This document shows, one piece after another, positions 43,252-52,784 of a stretch of DNA of 64,000 nucleotides (positions are counted from its first letter, which is position 1; each line of letters begins with the position of its first letter). Under the pieces are notes generated by a model, which was given only the letters and a program-made list of their open reading frames with translations, was not told the DNA's origin and did no database searches. The stretch lies in NCBI RefSeq assembly GCF_017877135.1, contig NZ_JAGIPH010000003.1, positions 310,001-374,000 of the forward strand. The letters run 5' to 3'. Made by a program: the position numbers and the translations under genes. Source of the DNA: Neorhizobium galegae. GTDB lineage: Bacteria > Pseudomonadota > Alphaproteobacteria > Rhizobiales > Rhizobiaceae.

Positions 43252-44085
43252 TTAGCAAAGCCGCTCGGCATGCCAGCGCAGGTGATCATCCATGAAGGTG
43301 GAGATGAAATAGTAGGAGTGATCGTAGCGCTCATGCATGCGAAGCGTGAGAGCAATCCCGGTGTCCTTTACCGCCTCTTCGAACAGCCAGGGCCGCAGGC
43401 CATTGTCGAGAAAGCTGTCGGCCTTGCCCTGATCGATGAGGAATTCCGGAAAGCGCGCCCCACCTTCCACCAGTGCGCAGGCATCATAGGCCCGCCAGAG
43501 GGCAGGGTCGCTGCCGAGATATTTTTCGAATGCCGGCGCCGACCAGTCCGCGGACGAGGGCGCGACAATCGGGGCAAAGGCCGAGCAGCTTGTGAAGCGC
43601 CCGGGGTTCTTCAGTGCAATCGTCATGGCGCCGTGCCCGCCCATGGAATGGCCGAAAATGCCCTGGCGGTCCATGTCGGCGCGAAAGTTCTCCGCAATCA
43701 GCGCCGGCAGTTCCTCCGTCACGTAAGAGTACATGCGGTAGTGATCGCTCCACGGCTTTTCGGTGGCATCGAGATAGAAGCCGGCCCCTTTGCCCATCTG
43801 CCAGTTGGTCGCCTCGTCGGCCACGTCATCGCCACGCGGGCTCGTATCGGGGCAGACGACGATCAGGCCAAGCCTTGCGGCCATGCGCCTATATTCGCCC
43901 TTGTCCATGACGTTCTGATGCGTGCAGGTGAGGCCGGAGAGATACCAGAGCACCGGACGCCTTTGCGTTGTTGCCTGAGGCGGCACGAAGACGGCAAATG
44001 TCATGTCGCTGTTGCAGACCTGCGACCGGTGCTGGAACACACCCTGCATTCCGCCAAATGCCGTATTCTGGGACAGGACCTTCAT
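43252..44085 (-). CDS. fghA: S-formylglutathione hydrolase
   Basis: Hydrolyses S-formylglutathione to formate and glutathione, the second step of glutathione-dependent formaldehyde oxidation. The 277-residue alpha/beta hydrolase has the nucleophile elbow GHSMGGHGA, an oxyanion block LSGLTCTHQNV, WQMGKGAGFYLDAT and the final catalytic histidine region YDHSYYFISTF. It works with the class III alcohol dehydrogenase at 46.7 kb on the same strand. The region between its stop and the riboswitch contains a stem at the stop codon and GCCCC/GGGGC (43198-43212). Confidence 0.96.
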   Translation of the reverse strand: MKVLSQNTAFGGMQGVFQHRSQVCNSDMTFAVFVPPQATTQRRPVLWYLSGLTCTHQNVMDKGEYRRMAARLGLIVVCPDTSPRGDDVADEATNWQMGKGAGFYLDATEKPWSDHYRMYSYVTEELPALIAENFRADMDRQGIFGHSMGGHGAMTIALKNPGRFTSCSAFAPIVAPSSADWSAPAFEKYLGSDPALWRAYDACALVEGGARFPEFLIDQGKADSFLDNGLRPWLFEEAVKDTGIALTLRMHERYDHSYYFISTFMDDHLRWHAERLC

Positions 44086-44109
44086 GGTTACACACTCTCC
44101 GTTGCAGGA

Positions 44110-44772
44110 TTAGCCGGCCAGCGACACGACGGCATTGACCGCGGCCGCAACGAGCACGGTATTGAAAAAGAACGACAGCACCGCATGGCAGAGATTGATG
44201 CGCCGCATCACTGTCGTGGTGATGACGACATCCGAGGTCTGCGCCGTCATGCCGATCACCAGCGAGAAATAGAGGAAATCGTAACCGCAGGGTTCCGGCG
44301 TGCGCGGAAACTCCAGACCACACTGGGTGCTCAGACTGCCATCGTCCTTCGAGACGCGGCGCCAGTAATGATGGGCATAGTGCATGGCAAACATGGTGTG
44401 GATGGTCAGCCAGCCGGCAATCACCGACAGGAAGGCGATGGACACCTCGAAGATGCTCGGATTGGCGCTGCGGTTCAAGGCATTGAAGAGCGCGGCAATC
44501 ACCGTGATGACGGCCAGAAGCGTCACCATCAGAATGACATAGGCCGGCGCATTGTCGCGTTCGGCACTGGTCTTCAGCCGGCCAACCGTAAGCCGCGGAA
44601 TACGCAGTGCCATCATCCCCAGATAGACCACGAAAAACACGATTGCCGATATTTCGACGGCCAGATGGCGGGCGGCAAGCCAGAGCACCGGCAGTGACAA
44701 CAGGCCTGAAAGGCCTGCGGCATAGAACGGGCTGTGCCTGCGGTGCCGCCAGTGCGGTAAAACGTCGGTCAT
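44110..44772 (-). CDS. DUF1345 membrane protein
   Basis: A 220-residue integral membrane protein with about five hydrophobic segments: two near the N-terminus (YAAGLSGLLSLPVLWLAA and ISAIVFFVVYLGMMAL), one near 85-105, one near 115-135 (IAFLSVIAGWLTIHTMFAMHYAHHYW) and a C-terminal one (VLSFFFNTVLVAAAVNAVV). The central DFLYFSLVIGMTAQTSDV block is the DUF1345 signature. Function unknown. The start overlaps the stop of the DUF188 gene by four bases. Confidence 0.88.
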   Translation of the reverse strand: MTDVLPHWRHRRHSPFYAAGLSGLLSLPVLWLAARHLAVEISAIVFFVVYLGMMALRIPRLTVGRLKTSAERDNAPAYVILMVTLLAVITVIAALFNALNRSANPSIFEVSIAFLSVIAGWLTIHTMFAMHYAHHYWRRVSKDDGSLSTQCGLEFPRTPEPCGYDFLYFSLVIGMTAQTSDVVITTTVMRRINLCHAVLSFFFNTVLVAAAVNAVVSLAG

Positions 44773-45239
44773 GCCGGATCATCCTTCGCCTGCGCGGCGA
44801 TTGCCTTTGCCCGCCGGCAGAGGCGATCAAGCGTGGAGAGAAAGGCCGAGCGGTCCCGCGCCGAGAAGGCGGCATTATAGCCCTTGCTTTCGCCGGTCTC
44901 CCTAAGATGCGCGCCAAGATCCCGCATGGCGCTGGCCATGCCGATATTGCCCTCATCGAACTCCCGGCCTGTCGGACCAGTCACTTGGGCGCCCGCGGCC
45001 ACGCAGCGCACCGCAAGCGGCACATCCGCCGTCACCACGATATCGCCGCGTCCCGCCCGCTCGGCAATCCAGTCATCGGCCGCATCGAAAGCGCCGGACA
45101 CGATGATGTTCTTCACCATCGGATCGCGCGAGGGGCGAAGGCCGGAATTGGCAATCAGGGTGACTTCCAGACCATGACGCTCGGCCACCTTCAGAATTTC
45201 GGGCTTTACCGGGCAGGCATCGGCATCCACATAGATCAA
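44769..45239 (-). CDS. DUF188/YaiI-YqxD family protein
   Basis: A 156-residue protein with a PIN-like nuclease fold expected for the family. Blocks: MIYVDADACPVKPEILKVAERHG with three acidic residues near the N-terminus, VVTADVPLAVRCVAAGAQVTGPTGREFDEGNI, and a C-terminal helical tail. The activity is not established; metal-dependent nuclease action is a structural guess. It is translationally coupled to DUF1345. Confidence 0.9.
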   Translation of the reverse strand: MIYVDADACPVKPEILKVAERHGLEVTLIANSGLRPSRDPMVKNIIVSGAFDAADDWIAERAGRGDIVVTADVPLAVRCVAAGAQVTGPTGREFDEGNIGMASAMRDLGAHLRETGESKGYNAAFSARDRSAFLSTLDRLCRRAKAIAAQAKDDPA

Positions 45240-45288
45240 CGGGCAGCTCTCCGTGTGCGGCGGTTGTCAGATTTCGGTCTGTTGCGGC

Positions 45289-46542
45289 TTACCAGTTCAG
45301 GTTCCGGATGTCGCCGTTGAAACAGCAACCCTCGGGCTCTGAAATGAAATCGAGGCGGGCGGGAAGGAAGGCGCGAAGGCTATCAAGGGACGGCAGATCG
45401 GCATCCATGGCGACGGGCTGAATGGAGGACTTGCGCAGCACGAGACAGATTTCGTCTCCTTCGGTCAGCACGGCCGCATCGCGACAGTCAAAGCCCGCCA
45501 GGACAAGATGCTGCAACAGGAGGCCAGCGCTCCAGATGCTCAAATCGCCGTTGACCATCGGAAAACTGAGGGCCGGCACGGCAAGGGCCAGAACGCCGCC
45601 CTCCGGCAACAAAGCGTGAAGACGACGCAGAAAACGCTGCGGATCAGGCGTCCGCTGCAGCACATGGCTCATGAGAATGCAGTCGAACGGCCCACCGAAA
45701 TTTTCCGACTGAATGCCGTCATGACGGATGGAAACGCCTGGGGTTCGATCGAGGGGCTCTGCGGCCGGAACCAGAACGGTTACGGTCTTGCCGGCCTCGG
45801 CGAGAAGGCGTGTGCGTTTCTGCCAGCCAGGGCCATAATCGAGCACGCTGTCGAAATTTTCCTGAACCAGCAGGCGCGCAAGGGCCGGCCCGCCGGGAAT
45901 GGCGACGAACTGCGGCGTGACGCCGATCGGCGGCACCGACGGCTCCGGCGCCTGATCGCGCAAGTGCAGCTTTGCCTTCAGCATGCGATTTTCCACCTGC
46001 AGCCGTTGCAGCACCTGCTGCGTCATCTGCTTCAGCCGATCGATCTGGGATTGCTGGGCGCTGATGAGCGGATCGACCGGGCGTTCGGGCGGCGCAGGCT
46101 CCGGCAAAGGGTCCGGCGTCATGGCGCGGCGAACGCGCTCAGTTAGCGGAAAGGATACGACCGGCGGCGTGGGCGAGGGGCTGCCGATCGCAAGATCCGG
46201 CATGGACTCGCTGCCGGCGGGCGTGCCAAGCGCCGGGCGCGGCGGGGTGATCGCATGCATGCTGCCGGAAAACAGGAAGGAGAAATCGCAGTCGCAATCC
46301 CTGCCCTGGTCGTTCCTGATGGCGATCGAGGCATGCAGGCCATCGACCGAGAGCACGTTTGCCCGACAGCCCCTGGCATTGTCTGCGCCGGACAACTGCG
46401 TCATGCCGCCCGCCACATCGTTGAGCGGCGGCTGGAAGACGAGCAGGTAGCGGCCGGCCGCCTTGCGGCTGACCTGGAAGCCCTGGCCCTGCAGGACGCT
46501 GCCATCGGCCTTTACCGTTCCTGAAACGATGCGATCCGTCAT
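45289..46542 (-). CDS. Methyltransferase-domain protein with N-terminal beta domain and coiled coil
   Basis: A 417-residue protein of unusual build. Residues 1-95 form a beta-rich domain (MTDRIVSGTVKADGSVLQGQG, FQVSRKAAGRYLLVFQPP) whose pattern recalls the small sandwich domains of phage tail fibres and C1q-like proteins; it holds a CDCD cluster. A proline-rich linker (about 100-165) and a coiled coil (about 170-205, QQSQIDRLKQMTQQVLQRLQVENRMLKAKL) follow. Residues 220-375 look like a class I SAM methyltransferase with a degenerate motif I (DYGPGWQKRTRLL) and FDCILMSHVLQRTPDPQRFLRRLHALLPEGG. No signal peptide. The target is unknown; glycan or protein methylation is possible. Confidence 0.75.
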   Translation of the reverse strand: MTDRIVSGTVKADGSVLQGQGFQVSRKAAGRYLLVFQPPLNDVAGGMTQLSGADNARGCRANVLSVDGLHASIAIRNDQGRDCDCDFSFLFSGSMHAITPPRPALGTPAGSESMPDLAIGSPSPTPPVVSFPLTERVRRAMTPDPLPEPAPPERPVDPLISAQQSQIDRLKQMTQQVLQRLQVENRMLKAKLHLRDQAPEPSVPPIGVTPQFVAIPGGPALARLLVQENFDSVLDYGPGWQKRTRLLAEAGKTVTVLVPAAEPLDRTPGVSIRHDGIQSENFGGPFDCILMSHVLQRTPDPQRFLRRLHALLPEGGVLALAVPALSFPMVNGDLSIWSAGLLLQHLVLAGFDCRDAAVLTEGDEICLVLRKSSIQPVAMDADLPSLDSLRAFLPARLDFISEPEGCCFNGDIRNLNW

Positions 46543-46611
46543 TCTGTCTCCCGCGGCACCGTTGCTAGTGTCCGAAGCGGCTGCCTATGGCCGCGCCAGA
46601 GCCGAAGCCCC

Positions 46612-46639
46612 ACGCAAAAGGACGCCCGAGGGCGTCCTT
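46612..46639 (-). terminator. Rho-independent terminator after adhC
   Basis: On the - strand AAGGACGCC and GGCGTCCTT (46618-46639) form a 9-bp stem with a CTCG tetraloop, followed by TTGCG; together with the end of the stem this gives a run of four T residues. It lies 30 bases after the adhC stop. Confidence 0.7.
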
Positions 46640-46669
46640 CGCGAGAGCCTGCCGCGGCGCGATCCGTTC

Positions 46670-47797
<1,128 letters not shown>

Positions 47798-47883
47798 GAT
47801 GTAATCTCCCTGACTGTGTGATTCTTAAAAAGTTTGTGGCATGCGGGGCCGGGCGGCTCAAGCGCAAAGCACCCGGAGCGCGG

Positions 47884-48825
47884 TCACGCTGGCGCCAGCG
47901 TGCGTCTGCTCTGGACACGCTCGCGCCAGATGATGAACAGGCCCGACGCCACGATGACGGCAATGCCGAGCCATTTGGAGGGCGTCGGAAAATCGGCAAA
48001 CAGCAGGTAGCCGAGCACGGTTGCCGAAATGATCTCGAAATACTGGAAGGGTGCCAGAAGCGATACCGAGGCCATGCGGAAGGCGCGCACGACGAGCAGG
48101 TGCACATAGCCTGACAGCGAGCCGAGGATGATGAGAAGGATGAGGCCGAGACCGGAGGAGGGCAGCGACATTTCGAAATCCGCAATGCCGGCGGCATTGC
48201 CGGCAACAAGCACGATGCCCATGAACAGCGTGCCGCCGACGCCCGACATCATCTGCATGGTAAGCGGCGAATCGCCATTCCCCAGCGCCCGGTTCAAGAA
48301 CAGATAGAGCGTAAAGAGAAAGGCGCAGGCGACCGGCAGAAGCGAGGTCCAGCCGAAAATCTCGAAGCTCGGCTGGATCACGATCATCGCGCCGCCGAAA
48401 CCGACGAGAATGGCAAGCCAGCGCCGCCATCCGACCTTTTCGCCCAAGAAGAGCGCTGACATCATCGTCAGCATGAAGGGCTCGACGAAATAGATGGCAA
48501 AGACATCCGCCAAAGGCATGTATTTGACGGCGGTGAAGAAGAGGAGGCTTGCTGCCGCATGCAGGGCCCCGCGCAGCATGTTCATCCACGGCCGCTGCAC
48601 TTTAGAAAACCCACCCACCGTCCAGAAGAACAGCGGCGCCAGCACCACAAGCTGCACGAAGAACCGATAGAAGGTGACCTGTCCCGGCGACATGGTTTCA
48701 AACGTTGCCATGTATTTGGCAATCGCATCCATCATCGGCAGGATGACCATGCAGCAGGCCATCAGCGCCATGCCCTTCACGGATCGGTCGGAGGAGAGGG
48801 GCGTCTTCACGGCGGCAGCGGGCAT
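47884..48825 (-). CDS. EamA/DMT-superfamily transporter
   Basis: A 313-residue inner-membrane protein with ten predicted helices in two EamA repeats (first: GMALMACCMVILPMMDAIAKYMA to GAMIVIQP; second: FGWTSLLPVACAFLFTLYLFLNRAL to WLGIAVIVASGLFIIWRER). The family exports or imports small metabolites, often amino acids or nucleosides; the substrate here is unknown. The protein starts at ATG 48825 and lies between lipB and adhC on the same strand, with 76 bases to the former. Confidence 0.9.
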   Translation of the reverse strand: MPAAAVKTPLSSDRSVKGMALMACCMVILPMMDAIAKYMATFETMSPGQVTFYRFFVQLVVLAPLFFWTVGGFSKVQRPWMNMLRGALHAAASLLFFTAVKYMPLADVFAIYFVEPFMLTMMSALFLGEKVGWRRWLAILVGFGGAMIVIQPSFEIFGWTSLLPVACAFLFTLYLFLNRALGNGDSPLTMQMMSGVGGTLFMGIVLVAGNAAGIADFEMSLPSSGLGLILLIILGSLSGYVHLLVVRAFRMASVSLLAPFQYFEIISATVLGYLLFADFPTPSKWLGIAVIVASGLFIIWRERVQSRRTLAPA

Positions 48826-48901
48826 GGCATATTTCCTGTGGCTGTCCGTTCAACCACGGGTGGGATGGCAAGGCAAGGCGCAGCCGCGCCACCCGATGCG
48901 C

Positions 48902-49642
48902 TCAAACCGCCACGCCCAAAGGCAAGGCTTCACTCACCGTCTGCCCGAACACCTCCTCAAACGCCTCTCGAAGCCGGACATCGACATCCGTCATCAACAC
49001 CAGCATGCCGAGATCTTCCAGGCTGGTCACGCCATAGGCGGAAATCCCGCAGGGCACGATGCCGGAAAAATGCGAAAGATCCGGATCGACATTGATCGAC
49101 AGGCCGTGAAAGCTCACCCAGCGGCGCAGGCGGATGCCGAGCGCCGCGATCTTGTCCTCCGCCTGCGTGCCATTCGGCAGAAGCGGCTTTTCCGGCCGGC
49201 GCACCCAGACGCCCACGCGATCCTCACGCCGCTCGCCGCGCACGTTCATCTTTTCCAGACAGCGGATGATGACCTCCTCAAGGCCTGCCACATAGGCGCG
49301 GACATCCTGGCGGCGACGCTTCAGATCCAGCATCACATAGGCCACCCGCTGGCCGGGACCGTGATAGGTGTATTCGCCACCGCGGCCGGTGGCAAAGACC
49401 GGGAATCGGTCGGGCTCGATGAGATCTCCGGCATCGGCGCTTGTGCCGGCCGTGTAGAGCGGCGGATGCTCCAAAAGCCACACCAGTTCATCCGCACGCC
49501 CCTCGGCAATGGCCGCCACTTCCGCTTCCATGACGGCAAGCGCCTCCTCGTAAGGCACGGGAGAATCGGAAATGCGCCAGCGAACGGCGGGAGAGCCATC
49601 CTTCGGCAGCATGGACAAGTTGAGATCGGTACGCTCGGGCAT
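48902..49642 (-). CDS. lipB: Octanoyltransferase LipB
   Basis: Moves octanoyl groups from acyl carrier protein to the lipoyl domains, the first step before LipA acts. Blocks in this 246-residue protein: [41 protein letters not shown], the catalytic lysine in [10 protein letters not shown] and the catalytic cysteine in [16 protein letters not shown] start at the ATG at 49642; the frame is open to 49711 but the extra part is not family-like. With lipA at 10.5 kb the window encodes the whole endogenous lipoylation route. Confidence 0.95.
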   Translation of the reverse strand: MPERTDLNLSMLPKDGSPAVRWRISDSPVPYEEALAVMEAEVAAIAEGRADELVWLLEHPPLYTAGTSADAGDLIEPDRFPVFATGRGGEYTYHGPGQRVAYVMLDLKRRRQDVRAYVAGLEEVIIRCLEKMNVRGERREDRVGVWVRRPEKPLLPNGTQAEDKIAALGIRLRRWVSFHGLSINVDPDLSHFSGIVPCGISAYGVTSLEDLGMLVLMTDVDVRLREAFEEVFGQTVSEALPLGVAV

Positions 49643-49777
49643 GGGAGACTCGTTGATGCGAAACAGGATTGTCGAAGGGCGGACACTATCCACAGGCACG
49701 GAAGCCCGCAAATCATGGCTTTCGCTATATAGGCATTCTTCCGCGAATTTTATCTTTCAAAAAACTGTCACGGCACA

Positions 49778-49806
49778 CTTGCGTCGGCCAAATCCCTTTG
49801 CTAGAT
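49778..49806 (+). promoter_or_regulatory. Putative sigma-70 promoter of tRNA-Leu
   Basis: CTTGCG (49778-49783) and CTAGAT (49801-49806) are separated by exactly 17 bases, close to the rhizobial housekeeping consensus CTTGAC-17-CTATAT. The predicted start would fall some 28 bases before the mature tRNA 5' end. Confidence 0.5.
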
Positions 49807-49841
49807 GCTCCCTCGCCGGCAACAAACCGGCCTACCACGAT

Positions 49842-49926
49842 GCGGTCGTGGCGGAATTGGTAGACGCGCAGCGTTGAGGTCGCTGTGGGGCAACCCGTGG
49901 AAGTTCGAGTCTTCTCGACCGCACCA
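49842..49926 (+). tRNA. tRNA-Leu, anticodon GAG
   Basis: An 85-base sequence that folds as a class II tRNA. The acceptor stem GCGGTCG pairs with CGACCGC, the discriminator is A and the CCA end is encoded (49924-49926). The D arm contains AATTGGTAGA, the anticodon stem CAGCG/CGCTG holds loop TTGAGGT with anticodon GAG at 49876-49878, a long variable arm (TGGGGCAACCCG) follows, and the T loop is TTCGAGT. It reads CUC and CUU codons. Confidence 0.96.
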
Positions 49927-49930
49927 AAAG

Positions 49931-49954
49931 AACCCGGCGCAAGCCGGGTTTTTT
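49931..49954 (+). terminator. Terminator of tRNA-Leu
   Basis: AACCCGGC (49931-49938) pairs perfectly with GCCGGGTT (49943-49950) around a GCAA tetraloop and runs into TTTT, five bases after the CCA end. Confidence 0.9.
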
Positions 49955-50031
49955 GTTGTCTGGCAATATTTTACGGGCGGACCTGCACTTCGGTTGAGAA
50001 GTGCCATCCAGCCTGGCGCGGTCTCACTCTC

Positions 50032-50277
50032 TCAAGGCTGAGAGCGGCGGAAGCGGGTGACCAGACGCACGGTGTGGTCCGGCTGGACCTCATAAAGCTC
50101 CTCGTAGCGGTTGAGGAATTCGTCGCGCACCTCGCGGCTGAAGGAACTGCCGACGGGATAGGGCACGATGGGTGAGCGGCCGCCATAGGTGAGGCTGTTC
50201 GGAAAAGGCTCAAGAACGCTTTGCTGCGTGCTGCACCCGGCCAGAAGCCCCAGCACAAGAATCATCCGTATTTTCAT
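50032..50277 (-). CDS. Small predicted lipoprotein
   Basis: An 81-residue protein with a lipoprotein signal: MKIRMILVLGLLAGC, lipobox LLAG before cysteine 15. The mature part (STQQSVLEPFPNSLTYGGRSPIVPYPVGSSF...) is proline- and tyrosine-rich at first, then charged (FLNRYEELYEVQPDHTVRLVTRF). No family recognised. The ATG at 50277 has a GGAG site seven bases upstream. It lies 120 bases downstream of the FadB-like gene on the same strand and could be read from the same transcript. Confidence 0.72.
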   Translation of the reverse strand: MKIRMILVLGLLAGCSTQQSVLEPFPNSLTYGGRSPIVPYPVGSSFSREVRDEFLNRYEELYEVQPDHTVRLVTRFRRSQP

Positions 50278-50397
50278 CGCTGCACTCCGCATGCGCCACG
50301 AATGCGCTTTTGCGGCGAATGGTTCCCGGCCGCAAGCGGAAGATTGGCTCAGGAAGCTGACGGCGGCGGTTGAAGGAGCAGCAGAGCACTGCCCCGG

Positions 50398-52362
50398 TTA
50401 CAGGCCTGCGGCAAACATCGGGCCGCCTTTGTGGGCGGGAAAACCGTAGCCATTGATCATCACGAGATCGATATCGCTTGCGCGGGCGGCGATGCCTTCG
50501 GCAAGGAGCGCCCGTCCTTCGTCCGCCATCGCCGCAAGCAGGCGTGACAGAATCCCTTGCGGAGTAAAGGTTTTCGGCGTGATTGCCTTTGCTGCCCGGC
50601 AGGTCTCGATGATGGCGGTGACCTCCGGGTCGACGAGGCGTTGTCCCGCCTCATAGCGATACCATCCGCGCCCGACCTTCTGGCCAAGGCGGCCCGCCTC
50701 GCAGAGGCGGTCGGCAATGTCCACATAGCGCTCGGCCGGATTGCGGCTCGCCGCCTGCCGCTTGCGGCGTTTCCAGGCGATCTCAAGGCCGGCCATGTCA
50801 TAGACCGCGAACAGGCCCATCGGGAAGCCGTAGTCTTCCAGCACCGCGTCGATCTCGTGCGGCGCTGCACCGTCCTCGATCAGATACTCGGCTTCGCGGC
50901 GATAGGCGGAAAAGATTCGGTTGCCGATAAAGCCTTCGGTGACGCCGGCAACGACGGCGAGCTTTTTCAGGCGTCGCGCAAAGGCAAGCCCCGTTGCCAG
51001 CACATCGGGCGCAGTATCCTTGCACCACACCACCTCGACCAGCCGCATCACATGCGCTGGCGAGAAGAAATGCAGGCCGAGCACGCGGGCAGGGTGGGCG
51101 GTTGTCGCGGCAATCTCATCCGGGTTCAGATAGCTGGTATTGGTGGCGAGAATGGCATCGGGCCGCAGCACCTTATCCAGCCGGCGAAAGAGATCGGTCT
51201 TCACGTCGAGATCGTCAAACACCGCCTCGACGACGAGATCAGCGCTCACAAGGCCCTGATCCTCCGCCGTCACCGTCAGCCGCGCCGCCTGTTCCTCACC
51301 CTCAGCCGCGGTCAGACGACCGGATTTGACCGAGCGCTCGATGAGCCCCAGAATGCGCTCGCGGCCCTTTTCCGCAGCCTCGTCGTTCTGGTCGAGCCCG
51401 ATGACCGTATAGCCGGCGGCAAGCGCTGCCACGGCAATCCCGCTTCCCATCAGACCGAGGCCCGCAATCCCGATGGTGGAGAGCGTGCGGGGCATGACGC
51501 CCTCCAGCGCCTCCACCTTGCCTGCCTGTCGCTCGGCAAAGAAGACATGGGAGAGCGCCTTTGCCTGATCGCTGTCGCGAAGCGCGAGGAACGTCGCGCG
51601 CTCGCTCTGCAGGCCTTCATCGAGCGAAAGCTCGCTGCTTTGCCGCACCAGGTCGACGGCCTTTGCCGGGGCGTTCTGGCCGCGCGCCTTGGCGAGCAGT
51701 TTTTCGGCGACGGCCTCGAAAGCCTGCACGTCGAAGGCAGGCACGGGACGCGAGCCGGTGCGCCGCAGCGATTTTCCGGATGATTGCTGGACAAGGGTGC
51801 AGGCGGCGTCCAGCAGATCGTCCGTCACCACCTGATCGAGGATGCCAAGTGTCAGGGCCTCATCGGCCTTGATCGTGCGGCCGCTTGCGACGAGATCGAC
51901 GGCTGCGAGCGCACCGACGAGGCGCGGAAGCCGCTGCGTGCCGCCGGCGCCCGGCACGAGACCAAGCTTCACTTCCGGCAGGCCTAAGCTGACCTGGGGC
52001 AGGGCGATGCGGTGGTGGCAGGCGAGCGCCACTTCCAGCCCGCCACCGAGTGCTGCCCCATTCAAGGCGGCAACCATCGGCTTGTCATGCGCCTCCAGCG
52101 CCGCCACCACATCCGGCAGGATAGGATCGACCGGCGGCTTGCCGAACTCGCGGATATCGGCGCCGCCGATGAAGATCTTTCCCGCACCGGTCAACACAAG
52201 CCCGACAATTTCGGCATGGCTGGCTGAAAAGTCGAGCGCCGCCATCAGCCCTTGCCGCACCGCGGCGCCGGTTGCATTCACCGGCGGATTGTCGATGGTG
52301 ACGACAAGCACGCCCTGCATGACAGAGCCGGAGACGGTGGCGGAAAAGGTGATATCCGGCAT
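50398..52362 (-). CDS. FadB-like enoyl-CoA hydratase/3-hydroxyacyl-CoA dehydrogenase, C-terminally short
   Basis: A 654-residue fusion. Residues 1-190 are a crotonase domain (GGADIREFGKP; ALGGGLEVALACHHRIA; PEVKLGLVPGAGGTQRLPRL with the catalytic glutamates). From about 295 the NAD-binding dehydrogenase follows (IGIAGLGLMGSGIAVAAL), then its C-terminal helical domains (EGFIGNRIFSAYRREAEYLIEDGAAP). The protein stops at KGGPMFAAGL, where relatives normally continue for some 40 residues; DNA beyond the stop does not resume a family-like frame. It would complete beta-oxidation steps in the aromatic-CoA operon. The start at 52362 is 10 bases after the RidA gene. Confidence 0.9.
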   Translation of the reverse strand: MPDITFSATVSGSVMQGVLVVTIDNPPVNATGAAVRQGLMAALDFSASHAEIVGLVLTGAGKIFIGGADIREFGKPPVDPILPDVVAALEAHDKPMVAALNGAALGGGLEVALACHHRIALPQVSLGLPEVKLGLVPGAGGTQRLPRLVGALAAVDLVASGRTIKADEALTLGILDQVVTDDLLDAACTLVQQSSGKSLRRTGSRPVPAFDVQAFEAVAEKLLAKARGQNAPAKAVDLVRQSSELSLDEGLQSERATFLALRDSDQAKALSHVFFAERQAGKVEALEGVMPRTLSTIGIAGLGLMGSGIAVAALAAGYTVIGLDQNDEAAEKGRERILGLIERSVKSGRLTAAEGEEQAARLTVTAEDQGLVSADLVVEAVFDDLDVKTDLFRRLDKVLRPDAILATNTSYLNPDEIAATTAHPARVLGLHFFSPAHVMRLVEVVWCKDTAPDVLATGLAFARRLKKLAVVAGVTEGFIGNRIFSAYRREAEYLIEDGAAPHEIDAVLEDYGFPMGLFAVYDMAGLEIAWKRRKRQAASRNPAERYVDIADRLCEAGRLGQKVGRGWYRYEAGQRLVDPEVTAIIETCRAAKAITPKTFTPQGILSRLLAAMADEGRALLAEGIAARASDIDLVMINGYGFPAHKGGPMFAAGL

Positions 52363-52372
52363 GAAGACGTCC

Positions 52373-52768
52373 TTATTCGGGAATGACGGCGATTGCCTGG
52401 ATCTCGATCTTGGCGCGGTCTTCGATGAGCGCCACCACCTGGACGGCCGCCATGGCGGGGAAATGCCGCCCGATCACCTCGCGATAGACCTGGCCGATGC
52501 CTTTGAGGTTGGCGAGATAGTCGGCCTTGTCGACAAAATACCAGGTCATCGTGGTGATGTGCTCGGCCCGCCCGCCGGCTTCGGAAAGAACCGCCATGAT
52601 GTTTTGCAGGGTCTGGCGCACCTGATCGACCAGATCGTCGCTTTCGAAGACGCATTGACTGTTCCAGCCGATCTGGCCACCGACATAGACCTGGCGGCCG
52701 GTGGCGGACATGCCATTGGCATAGCCGATCGGTTTGGCCCAGCCTTCCGGCTGCAGGATTGTGTGCAT
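52373..52768 (-). CDS. RidA/YjgF-family enamine-imine deaminase
   Basis: A 131-residue RidA-superfamily protein, trimeric in relatives. It starts with AKPIGYANGMSATGRQVYVGGQIGWN and includes DQVRQTLQNIMAVLSEAGGRAEHITTMTWYFVD and a C-terminal PAMAAVQVVALIEDRAKIEIQAIAV. The invariant arginine of true RidA is replaced by the pattern IEDRAKIEI at this position, which still has an arginine. In this operon it could release ammonia from the enamine/imine produced after ring reduction of 2-aminobenzoyl-CoA; that is inference from context. Confidence 0.88.
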   Translation of the reverse strand: MHTILQPEGWAKPIGYANGMSATGRQVYVGGQIGWNSQCVFESDDLVDQVRQTLQNIMAVLSEAGGRAEHITTMTWYFVDKADYLANLKGIGQVYREVIGRHFPAMAAVQVVALIEDRAKIEIQAIAVIPE

Positions 52769-52784
52769 GGCATTGGTCTCCAGG

